This document shows, piece after piece, positions 1 through 10,605 of a DNA stretch of 25,490 nucleotides. The position numbers were made by a program, and so were the translations under genes. How positions within the stretch are numbered: position 1 is the stretch's first letter; each line of letters opens with the position of its first letter. The DNA lies in NCBI GenBank assembly GCA_009602735.1, contig WELA01007584.1, positions 34,069 through 59,558 on the forward strand, given 5' to 3'. The notes beneath the pieces are model-generated. The model saw only the letters and a program-made list of their open reading frames with translations. It did no database searches and had not been told where the DNA came from. This stretch comes from Mesotaenium endlicherianum. Taxonomy: Eukaryota; Streptophyta; Zygnematophyceae; Zygnematales; Mesotaeniaceae.

Positions 1-720
1 CCCCCCCCCCCGTTCCCTCTCTCCCTCTCATGCTCGCCGTCTGGCCTTCTCTCCCTTTTTGATGATGACGACGTGTGGCTAGGCCGGCGCAGACTTGGAG
101 CCGCCTGGTGTCGTAGGCTGGGTTCACATACTGACAGCAGGCGTCACAGCAGTGGGGCTACTGGAGCTGTGGCTCGTGAGGAGCTCTTTCCGCTCCGGCG
201 GTGTCGTGAGGGGAGGAGTGGGAGGACAGTGATGCGTAGGGGAGACTAAGGGAGGGAGGGGAAGGAGCCTGGAATAGAGTGTTGTCGTCTGCCCTCTGCT
301 GACTCTGTCACCTGTGCGGACAGCAGAGGCAGCATCTCCTTGGAGGGGCCGTTGGCCACTTGCTCAGAAGCACTTGCCCATGTCTGGGCTCTCTCCTTGG
401 CTGGAGCTCTTGGAGCCGTGCTGCTGACTCCTTACCTGCCTCTTTTTCTCCCTTCGGCTTCTGTGCACCGCCCCGTCCAAGAACCCTGTGCCGTTGAGCT
501 GATGGGAGGTAAAATATTAAGCACCCGCAACCCATCTGGAGAAGGTTGAGGTGATGCCTGGGTAGTGCTCTCCGCCGTGCGCGCATCCGTCTGTGGACCC
601 TACCCTGCAAGGCCCCAGGACAGCAGCAGCAGCAAGAGAGAGCACTCTCAGCGCGAGCGCCTGAAGGGAATGTCTAAACGGAGGAAGGTAGAGAGAGGGG
701 GGGGGGAGGGAGGGGTGCAG
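1..720 (+). other. Upstream intron sequence of the REV3 gene (no exon seen)
   Basis: This stretch precedes the first REV3 exon in the window. It begins with eleven C and a pyrimidine-rich run. The 3' end is a purine-rich tract ending in a usable acceptor, gggtgcag, at 713-720. I looked for the polymerase residues that should come just before the visible exon (the region leading to a Gly-Ala-Arg-Leu motif) and did not find them. The open frames here have no recognisable protein, so I read the stretch as intron, with earlier REV3 exons outside the window. Confidence 0.55.
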
Positions 721-2093
721 GCGCGCGGCTGGTGGACCTGGTGGTGGACCCGCAGGAGCTGGTGGACTCGCGCGGGGGGCTGCGCCTGCACGCGGCCTAC
801 TACATCACCAAGCAGATCATCCCCTCGCTGCAGCGCGTCTTCGGCCTCGTGGGCGCCGACCTGCGCGCCTGGTTCGCGGAGGTCCCGCGCGTGTACCGCG
901 CCTCCCTCGCAAAGCGGCCCCAGGTCCCCCTCGGGCCCGTCCCCTGGTGGAAGCGCGTGGGCATGGGCGCAGCAGGCCAGGGGGGGCAGGGGGGTCAGAA
1001 GGGCGGGCCAGCGGGCGGCGTCGTCGGCAGCAGCAACGGTGCAGGTGGCGGCTTGGGGGGGGCGCACATGGGTGGCAGGGGGCGGGGAACGATCGACCAG
1101 TACTACCTGTCGCGGCACTGCGCCGTGTGCGGGGAGCTGATGCGCGCCACCGAGACGGTGTGCAACAAGTGCTGGGAGGAGCCGCAGGTGGCGGCGGTGG
1201 CGCTCGCGGGGCGGGCCGCGCGGCTCCACGGCGAGTTCAACCACTTGTCGGCCGTACGTTCAGCTCCTTTGTTGCTCGCACAAAACCTCGGGCGCATGCT
1301 GGTGCTGCTGCTATGCACGCGTATGTGGCACCTCTAGAGAATCTGCACAGATGCACGGCTGCTCCCGATACCCAACCAGATGGCATCATGCAACCTCATC
1401 CCTCTCCTTAAAAGTGTGTGTGTGCGTGTGCGCGCGCGCGTGTGAGTGTGTTTCTCTGGGCGTGCTGTGACTTGTCAAAGTGGTTCTCTCAGTTTCGCTG
1501 CAGCAAGGAAGCACTAGTAATTGCAGCAGTAGTATATGTAGTGATTATGGGTTTTTAACTATATGGGCGAGTGAGTTCTGAAAATGCGCAGCCTCCACTT
1601 CCACGTTGCTTTGCCAACGGCGGCCTGATCTCATTTCATGACACTTCAGCTACGCAAGCGTTGTAGACACCAAACACTCGTACAGAGACGGAGCCGCAGG
1701 TCATTGACAGCTGTCGGCCAAAGTCTGAGTTGGTGGCGGCACACTTCCCCCGTCACCTTGATTGAACCAACTCAAGCTCCAAGCTATTCGTGGGCAACCC
1801 CAGTGCTGAGCTCAGCATGACGTGGCCAAAAGCTCTTTGAGTCTTATAGCCTTTGAGACAGACGCGTGTGCTCCTTCCCCTGGCCTCTTCCTCCGCCTCT
1901 GCGGCTGCTGCCTCTGCTGCTGCTGCAGATCTGCTTGCACTGCGGAGGCGGCAGCGGGACGCGCGGGGGCGGCATCGCGTGCGTCTCCATCGACTGCCCC
2001 GTCTTCTTCGAGCGCCGCAAGGTCCAGGATGAAGCGCGTACGGCTGCGTCGGCCGCCGCAGACCTTGGCTTCTGCGTCCCGCCTCACTTCTGA
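721..2093 (+). CDS. REV3: DNA polymerase zeta catalytic subunit REV3, C-terminal end (partial; exons 721..1253 and 1929..2093)
   Basis: REV3 is the family-B polymerase that extends primers past DNA lesions in the nucleus. Two exons give about 232 residues and a TGA at 2091-2093. The first reads, after a split Gly, ARLVDLVVDP, then YYITKQIIPSLQRVFGLV, the conserved end of the thumb region in plant REV3. CysA follows: CAVC, ten residues, CNKC (CX2C-X10-CX2C), introduced by DQYYLSRH. The second exon carries CysB: CLHC, twelve residues, CVSIDC, then PVFFERRKVQ; in this family CysB binds a [4Fe-4S] cluster and recruits the shared Pol delta accessory subunits. The intron is GTACGT...GCAG, phase 0; the upstream junction is phase 1. 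A Gly-rich insertion of roughly 40 residues lies between the polymerase end and CysA. The gene converges on the LIKE-COV gene. The assignment rests on several family-specific motifs; the 5' part is missing from the window. Confidence 0.94.
1254..1928 (+). other. Last intron of REV3 (675 nt)
   Basis: The donor is GCC|GTACGT at 1254 and the acceptor is GCTGCTGCTGCAG ending at 1928. The intron holds a TG/CG microsatellite and otherwise nothing I can identify. Removing it joins HLSA to ICLHC in frame (phase 0), which is the expected order in REV3. Confidence 0.9.
1414..1450. repeat. (TG)n/(CG)n microsatellite
   Basis: Alternating purine-pyrimidine run of TG, then CG, then TG dinucleotides inside the last REV3 intron. 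It could adopt Z-DNA and is likely length-variable. No coding role. Confidence 0.85.
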
Positions 2094-3593
2094 GCCGGAG
2101 GCATTCGTCTTGAGTTTTTGTGTGATGCTAGTCAAGAAGGAGGGGAAGTGGGCATTGGTTGCCCTAGTGCCTTCGTTTCTCTGGGATTCGAGCGTGCCGC
2201 AGAGGCGTGCAACTGCGAACCAGGGCTGGAAAACAGTGCGTGAGCAGGCTCTTGGGAGCATGTACAGTATGACACGCTGTCGTGTACATCATGATTTTTG
2301 AGGTAATACAGTCGGGAGGGAGATAAGATGGAGGGGACCGAGGTAAGGTGCCAATCTTTGGCATCGTGAAAGATGTGGGACGCGTAACTTTGCAGGACTT
2401 CTTACTCTTATCGTAAATAGTACATAGCAAAGGAAGGATGGGCACAGGTACAGAAGTTCAGTAGAAAGTGTGATCGTAAGTGTCACGAAGAAAGGACGCT
2501 TAGGGCTACTTGAAGGCATCTTACTGGAATCACCTAGCACAACAAAAGAAGTGGAGGCAAAGGGACTTCCTATGTGAATGTATAATCTTCTGTAGAGAAG
2601 TATCTCTAAAAAGGAGATGCCAGTCATGAGGAGAAAAGGAAGTAAGAAATTGATCATTCAGACATTGACCTCCGCATGTGGAGCCGGCATGGAGCAGGAG
2701 TGCAATTTGGAACCTCTGGTGAAAAGTTGGTAGGCTGTGCATCCCATTTACGGGCAGGCTCTTGCTAAGTAGGCAACTAAGTGTTTTTGTGCAAGAATGC
2801 CCTTGTCATATGTGCTATTTGAGGACAAGATTTTAGCATGTGCATGGATTGCTCAAACACAACCAGAAACCCAACCAGAAAACCATGAAACTGATCTTAA
2901 AGATAAAGCAAAAACTGATGATGAGAAGACTGATGATAAGAACATCGCATGATGTATCTTTACAGTTTTCAGTGCTTGCATAGTGCGTTTGGGTACTGAA
3001 TTAAACATTGCGTCGGTTTTAGCATGTCTTAATTGGCCCATAACGCTTGATTACCTTTTCAAAGTGTAGGTGTGAAGTCAACAGTTACCTTCACATCAGG
3101 TATTGCAAAAAAAAGCTTTGGCATTGGCAAAGGGTTGGGGCGAAATTATAAAATGCATAAGCCATGGATAGCCAAACCTTTGGATTTCAAAAATATGAAG
3201 TAATAACAATGCCAAAAATGTAGTATTACTGATGCAAGTGCCAGCACCAGTGGCTGCCCAACAGTACATTGGTTGAAATTGTAGGGGCTGCATATCATCG
3301 CTTTCTTCTCAATCCTTCAGTAGTGGTGCGAGCAAATATAGAAGGAAAAACCTTCTGAGCCCAAGCTAACCTGCTGAGCTCACATGCAATTTGTGCGACA
3401 TCCAAGATGACTTGGTGCAGTGTAGCAATTGGGTGTGCTCTATAACTCGGTTTCTGAATGAGAGACTAGGACCACGGCACGGCTTTGGAAGCTGGTACTA
3501 CAACCCCCCTCATTCCATAGCCTGGAGTATCTACAAGGACTTAGATTGCTGGCAAGTGTGTAGATGAGTGGAATCTCAAGAGCACCACCCTCG
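2094..3593. other. Intergenic space between convergent REV3 and LIKE-COV genes
   Basis: REV3 ends at 2093 on the plus strand and the LIKE-COV gene ends at 3594 on the minus strand, so this 1.5 kb must hold both 3' UTRs. GC falls well below that of the REV3 exons. The open frames are short, have no family resemblance and lack splice-consistent partners. The only exact TGTAA (the chlorophycean poly(A) signal) on the minus strand between the two stop codons is at 2960-2964. I saw no convincing one just after the REV3 stop. Confidence 0.7.
2960..2964 (-). terminator. Candidate poly(A) signal TGTAA for the LIKE-COV gene
   Basis: Plus-strand ttaca here reads TGTAA on the minus strand, about 630 bases past the LIKE-COV stop. 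TGTAA is the usual polyadenylation signal in chlorophycean algae. A five-base match is weak evidence and the organism is inferred, so this is only a candidate. Confidence 0.25.
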
Positions 3594-6500
3594 TCAGACA
3601 GCCATGACTGCACGCCTCTCTTCACTGGTCATGGGCCGTATTAGCGACGGCATTGACATGCCTCCAGACACCACAATTTCTGCAATGGCACCAACAAGCA
3701 GCAGGCACGCCCCGCACAGGCTCAAATTCATCAGGTGTGATACAGGTTAGCAAAATACATCCACCCACGCAATGGGGTGCTAACTGGCAGCAACTTTTCG
3801 TTATCACTAATTGTTGTTTCATAAGAATTGCAAGTCGTGCGCGTAGATTCTCATTGCATTATATTTTGCAACCCCTAGGGCTAAACAAACCTAAATGAAC
3901 ACGAAGATTGATGTTTGGCGCAACCGAATGTCGCATTTTGCACCCAAAGTCAAAGGGAGTCATCACCCCATGCACCCACGTAAGACACGTGTGACGGTAA
4001 ACTTCTGCAATGCTGCCTGCCTGGGTGTCATCTTTGTGGCAGTGGCAGTGCCAGTGGCAGAGGCAGTACCAGTGGCAGAGGCAGTGCCAGTGCCAGTTTT
4101 CAGCCCCAGCCCAGTGCCACCAGCAACACTACAAGCACAACAATGATGGAAGGATGTGGATATGGGGGGCAGCAGGCCAGTCAGCCGCCGTACCTATGCC
4201 CTCGCGGACCGACAGGCTCGGGCGGATGATGTCCTGGCTGTTGATGAGGAAGATGTCGCCGATGTAGAGATGGTTGGTGGGTATGTACACGCTGCACAGC
4301 TCCTCCTCGTTGTCCAGGTCGTGCTGCCCCGCCAAGTCCCCACCACCCCAGACCAACACACGCCGCCTGCCTCAGCACAGCTGCTCCCCCGCATAGCAGC
4401 AGCAGCCGACGCTTCTTGGGGGACTACGTGGTCGACGTCAAATGCAGCAGCGGGAAGGGCAGTGGTCGCGGCGTACAAAGTGGATGAGCTCAGTGAAGGA
4501 GCTCTCAGGCCTCTCTTGTGTACGTGTGACAACCCATGCCCAATCACATGGGGGAAAAGAGAAGGGAGAAGGGGCACAAGAAGCCCGGCCTGACAACAGC
4601 AGACGGAGGCACAGTGGAGGCAGCCAGAGCAGGCAGGCAGCCGTCCCTGCCCGTGCCCCAGCCCTTGCTGAACACCAACACCAAAAGCCCGGCAGCTGCA
4701 GCCAGCTGCCGCCACGTCAATGCAAATGTGCACTGTGTCCTGCAAGGGGCGTCACCTGGCACCCTTTTTGCCATTACGTCTTAGACTGAATAAACAAAAA
4801 AGGTGTGCCGCACCAGATATGCAAGAGGAGGAGCCCAAAATGCTCGGCACATGCCACTTACCACCAGTACTATGGGAAAAAGCGACCGGCCAGGTGGTCC
4901 AGCCCCCTTCTAAGGAGGAAGAGGACAAGAAGAAGGTGAGGGAAGGGCGGCGTGGGTGGGTGCTGGAGTGCGTCGTTGCGACACCTGGAGCACGAGCGTG
5001 GAGGTTATGAAGCCGAAGGCGTACTCGCCCACGCGCGGATGCCGCACAATGGCCACCTCTTTGAACGCCTGTGTATTTTGGTCTGCTTCCGCACTCCCCC
5101 GGCACGCACAGCCCCCCGTGACCGCGTGCAAGCGCACGTTCCAAGACAAGAGTGGAGTTGGTTGAGAGCCTCCAGCTTCTGGTCTCCACTGGCTGGCTCC
5201 CTTGGGATCTTGATGAGCGGACGAACGGGAGGTGCAAGAGCTGGAGGCTGACCTTCCTGCCTCCTCTACCTTATTTCAAGGCTAGCTAGTGTACAACTCA
5301 TATTTATGCAAATTGGCCCGACTCCTCTCTCTTAAATAGGAATTGACGTGTACCTAGCTCCCTTCCTCTGCACCGGTGTCAGCTCGAAGTCATAGAAGAG
5401 CTCTAGAACGACTATAGAGAGGGCATGCCCCATGTGAATACAAACAGCAGCATCAGGTCCCTGGCCTCAATCCATCTTCCCCTTATTCCCTCTCCCTTCC
5501 CTTTGCTCCCCCCTCCTATTCCCCACTACTGCCCCGGCTCCCCCCTGTCCCCCCCCTAACCTTCCCTTCAGCATATCCGCGTGAGGGTTGTGGGTGTAGA
5601 TGTGTGGGGCTGTGTTGTACGAGGGGGGGGTGAGGGGGGCGGAGTATGCGTGTGTGCGTGTGCGTGTGCATGCGTGTGCATGTGGACCACCTCACACTCC
5701 TGCCTACGGCGTGTCCGTGGCATACAAAGGAACATCTCCCAGCTCCCAAAGGAAGGTCCAATATTTGCTCTTGTCAACACTCTTAAAATATAATGAATCC
5801 CGTCTATGCATCTTGAAGAACACAAAGAGAGCACATAGGAGTCAAGCCTCCCTACAGTGAGCTTGCACAGCCATCAGACACCCACAACTTCCCCACCCTC
5901 TCAATTACAGCTCAGCCACCACCTGCTGCGCCTGTTACAGCTGTACAAGCAACGCATTGCAAATAACCCCGCCTGCACTAGCTCTGCCTACACGTCAAGA
6001 GTTCCTGGAGGAAAGACAAGTGGGGGGCACCCTTCAAGCTCTGCTAGGTATCCAATTTCTCGTCGGCCTTTGGACACAAAGGCATCTCCCTTTTCCCGAT
6101 CCTTCTCAGCATCAGCCAGCCATCTCTGAAATATTACAGCGTGTCTTGAGGAGGCTGGCTCCTGCACCACGAGGCTTGACAGAGCAGAATCTTCTAACTA
6201 AGCTGCTAACAATGTTCCCCATCCTGCTCACCATCTCCCCTCCAGGGTCCAAGCCAGCAAGGAAGGCAGGCCAAGCACTCTCAGGCAGTCCTCTCTGATA
6301 CTAGGACGCCACCAAGTGACTGAGGACGCCTGCATTCAGCTGTTCTTAAGCCTGGCCCTAGGCCCAAAACAGTGCTTCTCCGGCAGGAGCAGGGGGGAGA
6401 TAGTGCCTGAACTTTGTCTGCAGAAAAAATCTGATTCGGTGACGCCTCAGACCAGACCAAAAGGGAGAGCGGCAGCGCGCCAATACTCACCACCACCCAC

Positions 6501-8048
6501 CTCTCAACTCTCCAGCACGAGCTGTTCCCTTTGTGCTAATTCCATGTTGAGCACCTGCTGCGCCCCTCCCTTTCTGTTAACCCTTGCTCACGATCACCTT
6601 TGCTGAAGGAAGGCCAGCTAGCGCCCTCAGGGTCAAGTTGGCTGTTGGGAATGTGTAGGAAGAGGAGGGTGCTTTGAGTTGAATCAGGCACTGCAGAGTG
6701 GGGGAGAGTGACAGGGATATTAAAGGCTGTATAAGGAAGGCTGAAAAAACAAAGCCTTCAAAACTTTGACTACCCATATATGTAGCATACCTGGGGAGAT
6801 TGCTTGACTGATCTGCTTGGAGGCCGAATATATGTGCCTCACCAGGGGCATTCGCTTAATGAACCATTCTCCCACCCACAGGAGAGACGCTCCCATCCAA
6901 GATGACACAAACACCCCCACCAGGAAGATGAAGATGAAGGATGTCACAAACCCCAGCCCTGCCACCACAGAAGAAGCACATGACATCGGAGAGTGGGATA
7001 GGTGCACGAAAGCTTGACGTTGTGGATGTGGCCGCCCGCGAGTGTAGAAGTACGCAATGCAAGGGTGGATGAAGAGCACAATTTGGCAGGCATCAAGCAG
7101 GGAACTGCCCCAGGAAATTCTGCTGGTTTTTCTTACTGGCACGGGCAGCAGTTATTTGGCAAGCTTTTTGGCAAGCTTTTTTTTGCCCAGTCGAGTGTCT
7201 TTTGCCCAGTCGAGTGACATAGCTGCAACTTTTGAGTGTAGCGTGGCATGCAAACCTCACGTGGCATAACCTTCACTTACTTTTTCTCCAATTGTCCAGT
7301 AACCCAAACAGCAGCACAAGCAACATGCGTGCTACCTGTTGGAAGTATGAACGGAGCTTACCTATGATGTCAATCCCAAACATTTGCTTGTAGATGGGTG
7401 AGAAGAAGCCGTCAAAGAACGTGATAAACCACCAGGTGAGGTAGAAAGTCACAGCTATAGGGAAAAGAATGACACTGTTGTTGGAAAATGAAAGACCCAC
7501 CCCCCCAAACAAGATTATAAAATGTTAGGAAACACCTTCACAAAACAACTCCTTATAGCTCGTGCCAACTTAGAATAAGAAGCTCTCCTGCAAAGCATTC
7601 TGTTTCCATCTTAGCCTGCCTGGCAGAGGAATAGTCAACCCTTTGAGGCCAGAACACACCAGGAAAGAGGCCAACTACAGGCATAAGCAGTCATACCAGC
7701 CAGTCATAAATTTCTTGGAGGCCCAACTCTGGATGACTGCGTAGAAAGCCTGGCAGCAGAAAGCACAGGCATCACTGTCAGTAACTTAGTAAGCCTGCCT
7801 ATGACTGAGATCAGCTTTGCTGGTATAGTTGTGCAGCAATAGCCACGCAGCAAATGAATTTAAATGGCGTCTGTAAAGGTAAATAAGAGCAGCATCGGAT
7901 TTCGGACCTCCTGGCCGCTGCGATAAGCTGATTGGTGGTGTGTAGGAGGTGCCATGGTCTTTGGTGGCTCTTCATTGTCAACTAAATGATCCCTCTCGCT
8001 GCTAATTCGGACAACTGTGCTAGAGTTTGTGCCTTTTTCTTCACCCAT
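3594..8048 (-). CDS. LCV: LIKE-COV / CONTINUOUS VASCULAR RING (DUF502) membrane protein; exons 7908..8048, 7697..7749, 7362..7474, 6791..6958, 4985..5082, 4194..4323, 3594..3679
   Basis: Seven exons on the minus strand total 789 nt, giving 262 residues and TGA at 3594-3596; every phase closes. The start MGEEKGT opens a polar N-terminus (1-47). SWASKKFMTG precedes a first membrane segment (about 66-85, FPIAVTFYLTWWFI), then FFDGFFSPIY. A second segment (about 104-126, FVTSFIFIFLVGVFVSSW) is followed by EWFIKRMPLVRHIYSASK, DQNTQAFKEVAIVRHPR, GEYAFGFITST, ELCSVYIPTNHLYIGDIF, LSVREGI and VSGGMSMP. These run in the order known for plant COV1/LCV proteins, which act at the trans-Golgi network in vacuolar protein sorting (family knowledge). 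The length matches the roughly 270 residues of the family; only the last 15 or so residues differ. The exon-1 donor, GAG|GTCCGA, is weak but is the only one keeping phase. GC3 varies strongly between exons. Confidence 0.92.
4036..4097. repeat. GTGGCA/18-bp minisatellite in LIKE-COV intron 6
   Basis: The array is made of CAGTG and CAGAG hexamer variants. An 18-base unit, ccagtggcagaggcagtR, occurs back to back at 4051-4068 and 4069-4086, with degenerate hexamers either side. It lies in the 514-nt intron between the last two LIKE-COV exons. It reads as Pro/Val/Ala repeats in one frame, but that frame has no coding support. Confidence 0.85.
5471..5569. repeat. Pyrimidine-rich low-complexity tract
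   Basis: About 100 bases of C/T-rich plus strand (purine-rich on the transcribed minus strand) with several C runs, inside the large LIKE-COV intron. Such tracts can form triplex structures; no function is implied. Confidence 0.6.
5645..5684. repeat. TG-rich microsatellite (TGTGCG/TGTGCA variants)
   Basis: Alternating TG with CG and CA interruptions in the large LIKE-COV intron. It creates spurious His/Thr-rich frames on the minus strand. Confidence 0.8.
7154..7216. repeat. Two adjacent short tandem duplications in LIKE-COV intron 3
   Basis: The motif tttggcaagct is present twice in a row (about 7155-7176), and immediately after it tttgcccagtcgagtg is present twice (7182-7197 and 7201-7216), separated by four bases. 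Both lie in the intron between the exons at 7362..7474 and 6791..6958. They look like recent replication-slippage duplications. Confidence 0.8.
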
Positions 8049-8062
8049 CTGCTTTAAATTCG

Positions 8063-8085
8063 GGGTGCGGCCAAGACCCGCACCC
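8063..8085 (-). promoter_or_regulatory. GC-rich hairpin just upstream of the LIKE-COV start codon
   Basis: GGGTGCGG (8063-8070) and CCGCACCC (8078-8085) are exact inverted repeats, giving an 8-bp stem with a 7-base loop. On the minus strand it ends 15 bases before the ATG at 8046-8048, so it should lie in the 5' UTR. It is conspicuous in an otherwise AT-rich leader. Whether it affects translation or binds a factor is inference. Confidence 0.6.
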
Positions 8086-8895
8086 GAAGGAGAAGGAATT
8101 CTTGCCGTGATTGTGACTCGACTTTCTTTTTGGACCGAGATGTCAATCTCGAGATCAGGCGCTTTTCTTCAGAGGATACTATTAGCAATGCTCCTAAATC
8201 TTTCAGATGGAACCTTGAAACGAATTCCAGCGAAAAAATGTTTTACATCGGTCTATATCCTTGTTGCCTGACAAATGCTCGCAGGTATAAAGCTAAGACA
8301 GACTTTGAGTGAATGGGGAGAAAGGAACCAACAAGTCCAACAAGGATAGGTTACCCTTGTTTTCGTTGAGGTTGCTGAAAGCGACGTCTTAAGAGAACAT
8401 GCAGTGAGACAAGAAAGATCACCGTAGAAAGCAGAGTACATCGACTTACCACGGAATAAGCTTCCACATGGCATGCAGCCACATGCAGCCGAGTCAAGCC
8501 CTCAAATGTGGTCCAGAGCAGCCTAGTGCAACCAATTGCAACTGAACTGCGGAGTACGACTTCAACCAATTGCGACTCCCGTATAAAGTTCGCAGTTCTG
8601 TTGGTTAGTCTAAACTGGTCTAAACTATGCGACCATATCAGAGGACCATCTAAGGCTGACTATTGCCTTGTATAACCCTTGCGACGTAGTTTACATTGAC
8701 GACAGCTTCTACGAGATTCAGCACCTTCACTTTGGAGGAATGGACCTCCCACGACACAAAACCGACATGAGAAATGAGAGTGTCAACCTCTAAATCGTGT
8801 GATAGAACCTCCTAAGGATGTGAATGTGAACCATGGGGTGGGAACTCCTTTCGAAAATTTGGGTCAAATAAAGCCCAAAATTCAAAGATTAAAAA

Positions 8896-8974
8896 TAGCG
8901 ACCTGAAAGCAAAATCTCAACTTTAGTGCTAGCGCACTTTAATCAAGTCAATACTTGACATTAGCGACCTGAAA
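8896..8974. repeat. Direct repeat TAGCGACCTGAAA enclosing two small hairpins
   Basis: The 13-mer tagcgacctgaaa occurs at 8896-8908 and 8962-8974, 66 bases apart, each followed within one base by caaa. Between them sit two perfect small hairpins: agtgc-tagc-gcact (8925-8938) and tcaagt-caat-acttga (8943-8958). A third tagcga appears near 9028. Function unknown; it could be debris of a repeat family. Confidence 0.6.
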
Positions 8975-10605
8975 TCAAACTGGGATTCAAAATTTTAGGG
9001 ACCTACATTAAAAAAATTGGGAATATTAGCGAAAGTTTCTCCCCCATGATGTGAACAACAAATCAATTTCCAAAATGTGAAGAGCTTGAGGTGGCAATCG
9101 GGGCACATGGTGCATGAAGCAAAACTTAGCAAGTGTAGCACTATGTGAAATTTTTAATTCTAATTAGGGTAGAGCTTCGTGTGAAGTTGAACAATCCCTT
9201 AAATTTTACCATATATTTAGGGGGAAAATGAACCATAATATATTTCATCTATTTGATTTGAAGCTACTATATTTTCGGAATTTGGAAAGAGCTAAAAGCA
9301 CAAGCATGGCTCTCAAGAAAAAGCAACGTAGAATTTAATTTGTATGGCATATTGTAATGATACGAACGTAAAGGTAACCTAAGGCCTTGTAACAAGGCGT
9401 TGATTTGTACACATACAACTCCGACCGGCACTTGCACGCACCACAGCCGGCCATCATGGCGTGGTCACTCCACTCCTCCCAACGACAAGTGCGTACATCT
9501 CAAACAAAAGGAAGATGAGGTTGGCAGATCTTCACAACCCTTGACGGTAGGTGTACCACGGAACCATATGTGATGCTAGGTCTGCATAAGGTACCATAGA
9601 AGGCACTTTCTATATGGATGTTATCTCTCTCATTATTTTTCACAAAAACACGTGCTTTTTATTGTTTCTAGGATGTAAAGGGGGGGGACATTCAGTTTGC
9701 CTCAGCATTTGAAAAAGAACTATCATGTCATGTATTACTTCTTACTCTAGCTAAAGTATTGCTTACTTAGCACTCTATTTGGACATTGGAAAGCTCAGAT
9801 TACTCTCTTTTGCTTTCATCTGCACCTTCAGTGCCCACGTATAGCGTAAAGTAAACATATAAAAACTTTCAAATATATATTTTGATAATATGTAATCATC
9901 ATAAACTCCGATAACTTTGCTTGCAAACATATACGACCTTTTTTCCCACGACATTTGGCAAACTTCATAGCATAACACTTATGTTCAATGTATGCATGGA
10001 GCACGCTCATGTGCGACTCAATTTTCATGGTGTACTAGTACTTAGATAAACTTACGATTTAAAGCACACATCCAGATTGTAGGCATGTACATATGCACTT
10101 AACAGTAATGAATGCTTGGAGGCACTAACTAATAAATCACTACAAGGAAAAGCAAGCAAGATACTTCCCAAGTAATTTCATGAATGCAAACAACCTTGAA
10201 CATATGTGCATTACATTTTTTTTAAACAGTGCACCTCAATTACGATGGTTCAGCCACTGGTACTTGTACTCTAAACCTAAGCGTTATTATCACATCAAGG
10301 CACGTCAATGCCACATACCTGATAGTGAGAGAGAGTATACGAGACAATGCAACCTCGCCACTTCCCTAATTGTCTATATTTGCTACAGCCAAAGAGGGCC
10401 AAGTCACGCTACTCTTGCTTGTTAGCTAGTGAATAGATTACTTATAATCAACCCCAGGCAGGAAAGGATATCAGCGTGATAGCCTGACCTAAACCTTCTG
10501 TGAGAAAAAAAAACATAAAAAGCACATAAATTATCTCGTTATAAAAACAATACGCTACGGTATCTATACGCCAAAATGTACACGAGCATGAGGGTCGTTC
10601 TCTAG

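Larger units (their letters stand above)
5083..6790 (-). other. Largest LIKE-COV intron (1,708 nt)
   Basis: Minus-strand donor CCCCAG|GTATGC at 6791/6790 and acceptor gaagcag|ACCAAA at 5083/5082 join ISP to a split Asp of DQNTQ. The intron contains a pyrimidine-rich tract and a TG repeat. I found no tRNA, nested gene or transposon protein in it. Confidence 0.85.
8049..10560. other. AT-rich intergenic region upstream of LIKE-COV
   Basis: About 2.5 kb of low-GC sequence (for example 17 G+C in 60 at 9241-9300) with no plausible gene on either strand. Its first few hundred bases must include the LIKE-COV 5' UTR and promoter, but no TATA box or other element is convincing. A slightly GC-richer patch lies near 9420-9500. 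CAACCAATTGCAACT-like copies near 8530 and 8563 with a partial inverted copy near 8598, and a 13-base repeat near 8900, are the only structures. I saw no long terminal repeats, transposase fragment or tRNA. Confidence 0.6.

Noticed and set aside
565..1411. Alternative plus and minus frames over the REV3 exon
   Set aside because: They are frame shadows of the GC-rich exon; only the frame through 723-1253 carries polymerase and CysA motifs.
4010..4146. Val/Pro/Ala or Gln/Trp repeat peptide encoded by the minisatellite
   Set aside because: The sequence is intronic simple repeat with no start context, conservation or splice support.
5516..5834. His/Thr-rich minus-strand ORFs
   Set aside because: They are translations of the TG microsatellite in a LIKE-COV intron.
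8049..10560. Transposon, LTR element or viral insertion in the AT-rich island
   Set aside because: No terminal repeats, target-site duplication, transposase or polymerase fragment could be seen; only short repeats are present.
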